DNA of 41,912 bases from Alphaproteobacteria bacterium. GTDB lineage: Bacteria; Pseudomonadota; Alphaproteobacteria; SP197. The position numbers and the translations under genes are program-made. Each line of letters opens with the position of its first letter. Position 1 is the stretch's first letter. Of the stretch, positions 1-6,287 are shown piece after piece. Where the stretch lies: positions 1-41,912 of the forward strand of contig SHVY01000028.1 of NCBI GenBank assembly GCA_009694045.1. The letters run 5' to 3'. The notes below the pieces were generated by a model, which was given only the letters and a program-made list of their open reading frames with translations, was not told where the DNA came from and did no database searches.

Positions 1-65
1 GTCAAATCGCTGGGATAACGCAGACCGCGACGATCCGCCACGGCACGATGTTCGGGCGTCCACAT
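1..65 (-). mobile_element. IS5-family transposase, 5' end only (runs off window)
   Basis: On the minus strand an AGGAGG ribosome site (73-78) sits 7 bases before an ATG at 65. The readable start is MWTPEHRAVADRRGLRYPSD. This matches my recollection of the N-terminus of IS5-family transposases (MWT...R.GLRYPSDLTDAEW). Only about 21 codons are inside the window, so the DDE catalytic core cannot be checked. Terminal inverted repeats were not resolved. A short GAGTC/GACTC inverted repeat lies upstream at about 100-115. The element lies just downstream of the desaturase gene, so its insertion may have disrupted what followed there. Confidence 0.7.
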
Positions 66-121
66 CAAGCAACCTCCTCAACAAGGTTGCCACCCATAGA
101 GTCACAACCGACTCCCCAGAC

Positions 122-199
122 TCAACATCTTTTCGGAGCGGCTCTTAGAAGCTCGCCGATGGCTTTCGTAATCTTCGGAGTGACCTTCGAGACCCCCAT
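122..199 (-). other. 25-codon open frame between desaturase and IS, possibly a cut-off gene start
   Basis: Reading minus, an ATG at 199 begins 13 bases after the desaturase stop and is preceded by an AGGA-like sequence. It encodes MGVSKVTPKITKAIGELLRA followed by APKRC and a stop. The peptide looks like ordinary coding sequence (lysine-rich, amphipathic) but is too short to recognise. One reading is that it is the first part of a gene downstream of the desaturase, truncated by the IS5-type insertion. It may equally be chance. Confidence 0.25.
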
Positions 200-212
200 G
201 GCCCGTATCCTA

Positions 213-1166
213 TCAGAAATTTGCCCGATGCTCGCCAGGCACCACCTTCTCCGGGAACGGGTGCGCGGGGCCGTCGCGGACGGTGAACAGGTAACGTCGG
301 GCGATCTCGAGATAGCCGCCCCTGAACACGTAGCCGCCGTTGCGGGCCAGGATCAGCTCGCGGTCGCGGGCGTAGATCGGGCGCCAGTCGTACCAGGGCA
401 CTCGCGGGTCCTCGTGGTGGACGGCGTGGTAGTTGTTGCCGACGAACAGGATGCGCATGAACAGGCCGGCCTCGACGACGGCGGTGCGCTCGCCCACCGC
501 CTCGGCCGGACGGTGCTCGGTGAACGAGCGCAGGACGGTCAGCGACAGGCCCGGGTAGGCGAACAGCAGGACGTACGCCCAGAACGGGATGGCGCACACA
601 CCGATTACCCACCACAGCACCAAGGCCACCGCCGGAATCTGCGGCAGCCAGTGGCCCAGCATCCGCCGGTCGCCCTTGAACACGAGCGGTGTGTCGTGGG
701 CAAGCACCCGCCAAACCGCCACCGGCGGGACCAGGACCAGGCGGCCGGCCAGAGTCCGCAGCGCCCGCTGGAACAGACGCTCGCCCTCGCCCATCCGGGC
801 CCACTGGTCCGGCATGAGGTAGTTCGATTCGGGGTCCGCGGTGGGACTCGTCAGATAGTCGTTGCGGTGGTGGATGATGTGGCTCTCCCGGTAGTGGCTG
901 AACGGCAGCCACAGCCACAGGGAGGGAAACACGATGGCCGCGTCGAGGAGCCGCAACCCGGTCGGGCGGCCGTGCACCGCCTCGTGCTGCAGCGAACCGT
1001 GCAGGCAGACGAAATACCCGCCGAGCGGCAACACCAGCCACCAGGGCAAGGCGTGGTAGAACCAGGTCGAGAGCCCCCAGCCGCCGTACACGAGGCCGAA
1101 GATGCCCCAGGTCGGCAGGGCGAGCCGATGCCACAGGGGCCGGCCGTTGGGATAGAGGGATGTCAT
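213..1166 (-). CDS. Membrane fatty acid desaturase family protein
   Basis: A 317-residue integral membrane di-iron protein. Three histidine boxes are visible: HGSLQHEAVHG (H56, H61, H65), HIIHH (H96, H99, H100) and NYHAVHHE (H247, H250, H251), plus H218 in FTEHRP. Between them lie hydrophobic segments at roughly 15-55 and 170-205. This is the layout of acyl-lipid desaturases and related hydroxylases, which use O2 and an electron donor to introduce a double bond or a hydroxyl group. I chose the ATG at 1166, with GAGG about 8 bases upstream. The longer frame back to 1250 would overlap the start of the divergent gene at 1249. Substrate and regiochemistry cannot be read from the sequence. Confidence 0.85.
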   Translation of the reverse strand: MTSLYPNGRPLWHRLALPTWGIFGLVYGGWGLSTWFYHALPWWLVLPLGGYFVCLHGSLQHEAVHGRPTGLRLLDAAIVFPSLWLWLPFSHYRESHIIHHRNDYLTSPTADPESNYLMPDQWARMGEGERLFQRALRTLAGRLVLVPPVAVWRVLAHDTPLVFKGDRRMLGHWLPQIPAVALVLWWVIGVCAIPFWAYVLLFAYPGLSLTVLRSFTEHRPAEAVGERTAVVEAGLFMRILFVGNNYHAVHHEDPRVPWYDWRPIYARDRELILARNGGYVFRGGYLEIARRYLFTVRDGPAHPFPEKVVPGEHRANF

Positions 1167-1248
1167 GGGCCGCGCCTCAATCGTCCTGGCCCGCACCTTT
1201 CCGAACGTGCTGTAATCCGTCAATGGTCGTCTTGCGGGAAGAACGCTC

Positions 1249-1662
1249 ATGGCAAATCGTAAAGCGCTGGTAGGCGGCTGCCTGTGCGGTGCCGTGCGCT
1301 ACAAGGTGCGCGGGCCGCTGCGCGATGTCGCCAACTGCCATTGCGGCCAATGCCGCAAGTTCCACGGCCACATCGGCGCCTACACCAATGCGAAGACCAA
1401 GGACCTGACGTTCACGGCGGACTCCGGGCTGACCTGGTTCACCTCGTCGAGGATCGCCCGGCGGGGGTTCTGTCGGGTGTGCGGCTCCAGCCTGTTCTGG
1501 CAGGCCTTGGGCGGCGACACGACCTCGATCGCCGCCGGGACCCTGGACGGCCCGACCGGGCTGACGACCAACCGCCAGATCTTCACGGGCAAGCAGCACC
1601 GGGGCGACTACTACGCGGTCGACACCCATCTGCAGACCTTCTCCGGCACCATGTCCGGCTAG
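1249..1662 (+). CDS. GFA-family (glutathione-dependent formaldehyde-activating enzyme fold) zinc protein
   Basis: A 137-residue protein with the full set of zinc cysteines of the GFA/CENP-V fold: CLC (C11, C13), CHCGQC (C30, C32, C35) and CRVC (C75, C78), followed by GSSLFW. The founding member, Gfa, was proposed to help condense formaldehyde with glutathione, although most homologues have no proven reaction. A GGAAG ribosome site precedes the ATG. The next gene begins 9 bases after the stop, so the two are probably co-transcribed. A formaldehyde-related role would suit the nearby N-demethylation genes, which release one-carbon units, but this is inference. Confidence 0.85.
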   Translation: MANRKALVGGCLCGAVRYKVRGPLRDVANCHCGQCRKFHGHIGAYTNAKTKDLTFTADSGLTWFTSSRIARRGFCRVCGSSLFWQALGGDTTSIAAGTLDGPTGLTTNRQIFTGKQHRGDYYAVDTHLQTFSGTMSG

Positions 1663-1671
1663 GCGGCAGCG

Positions 1672-2478
1672 ATGGCGATCGCCAGCCTACCGATGTACGA
1701 CCTGCCCGAGGCGAGGGCGGCGACGGACGCGTGGTGGGCCGGCCTCGCCCGCGCCTTTCGCAAGGAGGGCGTGGCCGACGTGCCGACCGATCTGGTCCAC
1801 GATGGGCACTATCACGAACCCTGGCGCGCCCCGGACCTGCTGTTCAGCCAGACGTGCGGCTATCCGCTGATCTTCGATTTCGCGGACGTCCTGCGGCCGC
1901 TCGCCACCCCCTGCTATGCGGTGCCGGATGCGGTGGGATACACCTACTACAGCCACCTGATAATCCGCGCCGATGACCCGGCCCAAGGGCTCGAGGCGTT
2001 CCGTGGCCGCGTCGCCGCGATCAACAACTGGGATTCCCAATCCGGCATGAGCGCGCTCCGGCACGCCCTCGCACCCCATGCGCGTGGCGGCCGGTTCTTC
2101 GCCAGCGTAACCGAAACCGGCGGTCATCGCGCCAGCATGGCGGCGATCGTCGCCGGCGCGGCGGACATCGCCGCCGTCGATTGCGTCACCTTCGCCATGG
2201 TCGGGCGCCATACCCCCCGGGCACTCGACGGCCTTCGCATCCTCGGTCGGAGCGCCCGCGTTCCGGGCCTGCCGTATGTCTGCCCGCGCTCCGCGAGCGC
2301 CGACCTGGTGCGGCGCCTGCGCGCCGGCATCGCCCACGCCATGGTCGATCCGTCCCTGGCCGAGGCACGCGACGCGCTCCTCATCACCGGCGCAGTCAAC
2401 GTCGAGCGCGAGGATTACGCCGGGATCGGCTCGCTCGAGCGCGAGGCCGCAGAGGCCGGCTACCCAACCCTCGCCTGA
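1672..2478 (+). CDS. PhnD-like phosphate/phosphonate-type substrate-binding protein without signal peptide
   Basis: A 268-residue protein with the two-lobe binding-protein layout (PF12974-like): MYDLPE start, TCGYPL near 60, YYSHLIIR near 95, the hinge region INNWDSQSGMSALR near 115-130 and TGGHRASMAAIVAGAADIAAVDC near 142-165. Family members bind phosphonates or other oxyanions for ABC import. The N-terminus here (MAIASLPMYDLPEARAATDA) has no hydrophobic stretch, so the protein should stay in the cytoplasm, and no permease or ATPase lies beside it. It may be a soluble sensor or an enzyme-like relative. It follows the GFA gene by 9 bases and probably shares its transcript. Confidence 0.8.
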   Translation: MAIASLPMYDLPEARAATDAWWAGLARAFRKEGVADVPTDLVHDGHYHEPWRAPDLLFSQTCGYPLIFDFADVLRPLATPCYAVPDAVGYTYYSHLIIRADDPAQGLEAFRGRVAAINNWDSQSGMSALRHALAPHARGGRFFASVTETGGHRASMAAIVAGAADIAAVDCVTFAMVGRHTPRALDGLRILGRSARVPGLPYVCPRSASADLVRRLRAGIAHAMVDPSLAEARDALLITGAVNVEREDYAGIGSLEREAAEAGYPTLA

Positions 2479-2519
2479 ACAACATCTGGTAGGCAGGCGA
2501 TCCTGCGAGCACAAGACAC

Positions 2520-2534
2520 TTAACGTTTTATTAA
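2520..2534 (+). promoter_or_regulatory. CtrA-type binding site (TTAA-N7-TTAA)
   Basis: TTAACGTTTTATTAA is a perfect full CtrA site as defined in Caulobacter and other Alphaproteobacteria, and it is followed by C, as in the extended consensus. It stands out because the surrounding DNA is GC-rich. A GANTC (GATTC) site follows at 2549-2553. The methyltransferase gene starts about 85 bases downstream. A weak -10-like TATTCT lies at 2562-2567. Confidence 0.55.
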
Positions 2535-2617
2535 CCAGCAACCCCCATGATTCTCGAACGTTATTCTGGAATCCTCGTGTTTTGGGAGAGCGCCGACTGG
2601 CGCTTACGGGTGGGGGA

Positions 2618-3238
2618 GTGGGTCAGTCGGCGCAGCGGTACGGGGTGATCTACGCCGATCCTCCGTGGACCTTCGCAACCTACAGCGCGAAGGGTCGGGG
2701 CCGCTGCGCCGACGCCCATTACGACGTGCTGAGCCAGCGCCAACTGCTCGACCTGCCCGTGGCCGATTGGGCCGCCGACGACTGCATCCTGCTGATGTGG
2801 GCGGTCGATCCGCTGCTGCCCCAGGCCTTCGCCCTGATCGAATCCTGGGGCTTCAAGTTCAAGACCGTTGGATTTTATTGGGCGAAGCTGAACCGCCGCG
2901 CGCCAGCGGAAGGCTTTACCGAACGCAGCTTCTTCACCGGGCTCGGCTACTGGACCCGGGCCAACGTCGAACAATGCCTGCTCGCGACGCGCGGCTCACC
3001 CAAGCGCAAGGGGCGTGACGTCCCGCGCCTGGTGGTGTCGCCGCGCCGCGAGCACAGCCGCAAGCCGGACGAAGTGTACAATCGCATCGAGCGCCTGGCC
3101 GATGGGCCGTACCTGGAGATGTTCGCCCGCTCGACCAAGCCCGGCTGGCACGGTTGGGGCAACCAGGTCGGCCTGTTCGACGGCGGCCCCGTCGCCACCC
3201 GCCGCTGGGCCTCGACCAACGAGGCCGACGCGGCCTAG
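2618..3238 (+). CDS. MT-A70 family adenine N6-methyltransferase
   Basis: A roughly 206-residue methyltransferase with the catalytic DPPW motif near the N-terminus (VIYADPPWTF, D14-W17 with the chosen start) and the family's WAVDPLLP, FKTVGFYWAKLN, TRGSPKR and HSRKPDE segments in order, ending with the GWHGWGNQ block. In bacteria these are mostly phage-like or orphan DNA adenine methyltransferases. No restriction enzyme gene is adjacent. The start is uncertain: the GTG at 2618 is preceded directly by a purine-rich GGTGGGGGA, a GTG at 2645 would begin just before the motif, and the frame is open further upstream. A CtrA-type site upstream suggests regulated expression. Confidence 0.85.
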   Translation: MGQSAQRYGVIYADPPWTFATYSAKGRGRCADAHYDVLSQRQLLDLPVADWAADDCILLMWAVDPLLPQAFALIESWGFKFKTVGFYWAKLNRRAPAEGFTERSFFTGLGYWTRANVEQCLLATRGSPKRKGRDVPRLVVSPRREHSRKPDEVYNRIERLADGPYLEMFARSTKPGWHGWGNQVGLFDGGPVATRRWASTNEADAA

Positions 3239-4479
3239 GCCAACAACGCCTCCTCGTAAGGGAAGGTCGAGAGGCACTGCACGCCCGTGTCGGTGATCAG
3301 CACCTGTTCCTCGAGCTTGACGCCTTCGGTGCCGCCCTCGGCGCCGATGTAACTTTCGACGCAGAGCGTCATGCCCGGCCGGATCACCCCGTCGTAACCG
3401 TTGTCGAAGTCCGGCCAGGGAACGATCGCCGGATACTCGTCCGCCAGGCCGACGCCATGGGCGATGCCGGCGTAGCGGTTCTTCGCGAATTCGTTGGGAA
3501 TCCGCCAGCTCTTCTCGGCGAACTCGCGGAACGTCATGCCGGGCCGCAACAGGTCGATGTTGGTGTGGATCTGCTCGTGGGCGTGGCGGTAGAGGCGCCG
3601 CTGTTCGTCCGAGGGCCGGCCGGGGCCGCAGAAATAGGTGCGTGACAGGTCGGCGCAGTAGCCGAAGGGACCGATCAGGTCGGTATCGAACGAGACCAGT
3701 TCGCCGGCCCGGATGATCCGGTCGCTGCATTCCTGGTACCACGGGTTGGTGCGGCCTCCGGACGCGAGCAGCCGGGTCTCGATCCACTCGCCGCCCATGG
3801 CGATGTTGGTCTGGTGCAGGAGCGACCACAGCTCGTTCTCGCTGATGCCGGGCCGCAAACTCTCGCGCATGCGCGCCATCCCGGCCTCGCAAACGCTGAT
3901 CGAGATCCGCATGCAGGCGATTTCGTCGGCCGATTTGATGCAGCGGGCGTGTTCCATCACCTCCTGGCCGTTGCCGATGACGACGCCCATCGCTTCCAGG
4001 GCGCGTAGACCCTCCGGCTCCAGATGGTCGAAGGCCACCCGTTTGGTCTTGTCGCAATGCTTCACGATGAGCTCGTGAATCTCCGCCGCCCACTTGCGGA
4101 CGCGCTTTTCGGTGTTCTGCGCCGCCGGAAAGTAGAACCAGCTCGTGGCCGGCCGGGTCTCGGCGATGGTTTCGAGATCGCGCGACAGAAATTCGCAGTT
4201 GTGGAAGTCGAACAGGGTGACGCGGCCCTCCGCCGGCACGAAGGCATAGCGGGCGGCGTTGTGCAGGACCCAGACCTGCATGTTCGAGGAGCCGGTCGCG
4301 TAGCGGATGTTGATCGGATCGTACAGCACGGCGGCGCCATAACCCCGGGCCGTGAGCTCCGCCTGGACGCGCCCAAGGCGATAGGCGCGCATGCGCTTCA
4401 TGTCGATGTCGGTGGCGAAGTCCTTGAGCCCCGCCCCCGGCGTCCGTCGCGCCAGGGCCTGGCGATCACCCGCGTCCAT
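3235..4479 (-). CDS. M24-fold metalloenzyme resembling DMSP lyase DddP
   Basis: A 414-residue pita-bread protein. Metal ligands are all present: FDTD (D265, D267), D277, H341, E375 and E390. The resemblance to DddP, recalled from memory and not aligned, is strong along the whole core: YDPINIRYATGSSNMQVW, EWIETRLLASGGRTNPW and HGVGLADEYP. DddP has the same extra aspartate (DxD) and an aspartate in the HGVGLxDEYP motif, matched here by D347, which is its proposed base for DMSP cleavage. The DddP N-terminal extension that contributes substrate contacts seems to be missing. Alternatives are an Xaa-Pro peptidase or another lyase. Creatinase is unlikely because that enzyme lacks the metal ligands. 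The ATG at 4479 has a GGGAGGGG site and overlaps the etfB end by 14 bases. It is the last gene of the operon. Confidence 0.8.
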   Translation of the reverse strand: MDAGDRQALARRTPGAGLKDFATDIDMKRMRAYRLGRVQAELTARGYGAAVLYDPINIRYATGSSNMQVWVLHNAARYAFVPAEGRVTLFDFHNCEFLSRDLETIAETRPATSWFYFPAAQNTEKRVRKWAAEIHELIVKHCDKTKRVAFDHLEPEGLRALEAMGVVIGNGQEVMEHARCIKSADEIACMRISISVCEAGMARMRESLRPGISENELWSLLHQTNIAMGGEWIETRLLASGGRTNPWYQECSDRIIRAGELVSFDTDLIGPFGYCADLSRTYFCGPGRPSDEQRRLYRHAHEQIHTNIDLLRPGMTFREFAEKSWRIPNEFAKNRYAGIAHGVGLADEYPAIVPWPDFDNGYDGVIRPGMTLCVESYIGAEGGTEGVKLEEQVLITDTGVQCLSTFPYEEALLA

Positions 4480-5266
4480 CCGCCCCTCCCTCGTCGCGAT
4501 TGGCGGGCGCGACCATACCTTCCCGCACCAGGAAATCCCAGATCGCCGCGGACGCCGTTGCGGCATCGGGATGCACCAGGGTCGTGCCACCGCCGCCGGT
4601 CAGATTGGTCGCCGCCCGCAAGCGCTCCAGGGCGCTGCCGCCGGTCGCCGCCCGCAGCCGTTTCGGCCGCGGCCGTGCGGGGCCGCGCTCCCAGGCGAGC
4701 GCCGCTTCAGCGGCAGCGGACGGCATCGCGGCGGCCTCGATCCGGCCGCGACGGGCCTCGCTGAACGCGACGGCGCGGGCCGGAGGCGCGGCGGCATCGA
4801 CGGTGGCGACCAGCGGCAAGGCCACCGAGTAAGCCCGGCGCTGGCCACGCGGCAGGGCCTGCAGCAGCCGGGCACGGCCCTGGTCGAGTTCGCAAGCGGT
4901 GGTCGCCGCGACGATGGGATAACCAAGCGCCTCGGCCACGAGGTACGGGACCATCCCGCTGCCCTCGCCCGCCTCGGCCAGGGTGCCGGCGAGCACGAGG
5001 TCGGGCCGTCTGGCTCGAAGCCATGAAACCAGGGGCGGCACCGCATCCGCGCCGGCCGGCAGGGACAGGACCCGCAGCCAGCCGATGCCCATGCCCAGGT
5101 AGTCGCGCACGTCGGACCTGTCGGGGTTGCCGGCATGGACGACCTCGACGATGGCGTTGGGAAGGCGCAGCGCCAGCTCCACGGCCTGGGCGTCCCGCAC
5201 GGCCCGCCGGGCGCGCCCCGAGCCCGGGTGGCGCCCGATCGAGACGAGAACCGTGACGCTAAGCAT
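4466..5266 (-). CDS. etfB: Electron transfer flavoprotein beta subunit (EtfB/FixA family)
   Basis: A 266-residue ETF beta-like protein. It shows the typical DAQAVELALRL opening helix, the LAGTLAEAGEGSGMVPYLVAEALGYPIV segment (near 93-120) that lines the nucleotide site, and the LPLVATVDA strand. With EtfA it should carry electrons from soluble flavin dehydrogenases to a membrane acceptor. Its start overlaps the etfA stop by 8 bases, so the two subunits are translationally coupled. The context (dgcB-like upstream, dimethylglycine-type dehydrogenase at the operon head) matches the dgcAB-etfAB arrangement known for dimethylglycine demethylation in Pseudomonas. The alanine-, proline- and arginine-rich C-terminal tail is longer than usual. 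Confidence 0.85.
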   Translation of the reverse strand: MLSVTVLVSIGRHPGSGRARRAVRDAQAVELALRLPNAIVEVVHAGNPDRSDVRDYLGMGIGWLRVLSLPAGADAVPPLVSWLRARRPDLVLAGTLAEAGEGSGMVPYLVAEALGYPIVAATTACELDQGRARLLQALPRGQRRAYSVALPLVATVDAAAPPARAVAFSEARRGRIEAAAMPSAAAEAALAWERGPARPRPKRLRAATGGSALERLRAATNLTGGGGTTLVHPDAATASAAIWDFLVREGMVAPANRDEGGADGRG

Positions 5267-6287
5267 CGCCGCGGCGGACCCGGGCGGCCAGGGCCGGCAT
5301 CACGCTCTGCGCATCAGCGACGATGGCGAGGTCGGCGCGCTTGATCATGTCCGCGTGCAAATCGCTGTTGACGGCGATCACGGCCTCGCAGCGGGCGATA
5401 CCTTGCAGGTGCTGGCTCGCCCCGGCGATGCCGAACGCCAGGTAGCAGCGCGGCGCGACCAGGGTGCCGGAAGCCCCCACCTGTCGGTGGCGCGGCAGGT
5501 GGCCGGCATCGCACACGACGCGGCTGCCGCCCACCGTGGCCCCCAGCGCGGCGGCCACCTGGTGGAATGCCTCCCAATCGGTGACCCCGTTGCCGGCGGC
5601 GACGATGAAGTCCGCCTCCCCGAGCGGCAGGGCGACCGCGTCGACCGCCACCGGCCCGTCGTCCCGGACCCGCGGCGTCACCGCGACGGGGTCCAGCTCG
5701 ATCGGCCGCGCCTCGTGCCGGGGGCCGGCGTGCGGCGCCGCCGCTTCCGGTGCCAACAGCAGGATCGGGGGCGGCGCGCCGGCCCAGTCCTCGGCCCCGC
5801 CATGGGCCCGGCGCACGACCCGCGCGAGCCCGGCTTGACGCACGTCGCCGGCGGCGCGCAGGCCAAGCCGGGCGCCGACCCGGCGCCCCAGGTCGCCTCC
5901 GCCGGTCAGGGTGTCGGGCAGCAGGACGTGACGCGGCGCCAGGTGCCGGATCGTCGCCGCGAGGGTCGCCGCCCGGGCTTCGCAGTCGGTCACGGCGACC
6001 AGGGCCAGCCGATCCGCGCCGGCCCCGGCGAAATCCGCCGCCGCCCAGGCGAGGACGGCGACGGCCCCGCCGCCTTCGTCCGCCAGCGCGCGCGCCGCGC
6101 CCAGCACGTCTCGATCGTGCGGCGAGAGGCGACCATGAAGCATGTCGGGGACGGCGAGGATCAGGTACGCGGGCTCGGCGATGACGCGGGTTGGCGCTTC
6201 CGCCGCAACGGGTGCCGGTGCCGCGACGGCGCGCCCCTGACGTTCGGCGCGAGGGTCGCGACGGACGCGCTTCGGCGGATCGTTCAT
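5259..6287 (-). CDS. etfA: Electron transfer flavoprotein alpha subunit (EtfA/FixB family)
   Basis: A 342-residue ETF alpha-like protein. The C-terminal FAD domain is clear: GNGVTDWEAFHQVAAALGA (near 232-250), GGSRVVCDAGHL, then GASGTLVAPRCYLAFGIAGA followed by SQHLQG (near 271-296), and the AVNSDLHADMIKRADLAIVAD ending. The N-terminal about 35 residues (basic, then alanine/proline-rich) extend beyond the usual start. The ATG at 6287 overlaps the upstream stop as ATGA, indicating translational coupling with the DgcB-like gene. It forms the FAD-carrying half of the heterodimer with the next gene. Confidence 0.88.
   Translation of the reverse strand: MNDPPKRVRRDPRAERQGRAVAAPAPVAAEAPTRVIAEPAYLILAVPDMLHGRLSPHDRDVLGAARALADEGGGAVAVLAWAAADFAGAGADRLALVAVTDCEARAATLAATIRHLAPRHVLLPDTLTGGGDLGRRVGARLGLRAAGDVRQAGLARVVRRAHGGAEDWAGAPPPILLLAPEAAAPHAGPRHEARPIELDPVAVTPRVRDDGPVAVDAVALPLGEADFIVAAGNGVTDWEAFHQVAAALGATVGGSRVVCDAGHLPRHRQVGASGTLVAPRCYLAFGIAGASQHLQGIARCEAVIAVNSDLHADMIKRADLAIVADAQSVMPALAARVRRGDA

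Noticed and set aside
48-1262. Long open frames opposite the desaturase and, throughout the window, opposite most GC-rich genes (for example opposite the dehydrogenase and opposite fabF)
   Set aside because: They are antisense or shifted shadows caused by high third-position GC. They have repetitive Arg/Ala/Gly/Pro composition, no family motifs and no ribosome sites, while the opposite frame has clear domains.
3235-4479. Creatinase, which would fit beside sarcosine/dimethylglycine dehydrogenases
   Set aside because: Creatinase shares the M24 fold but lacks the metal ligands. All metal ligands are present here and the sequence blocks match DddP-like proteins better.
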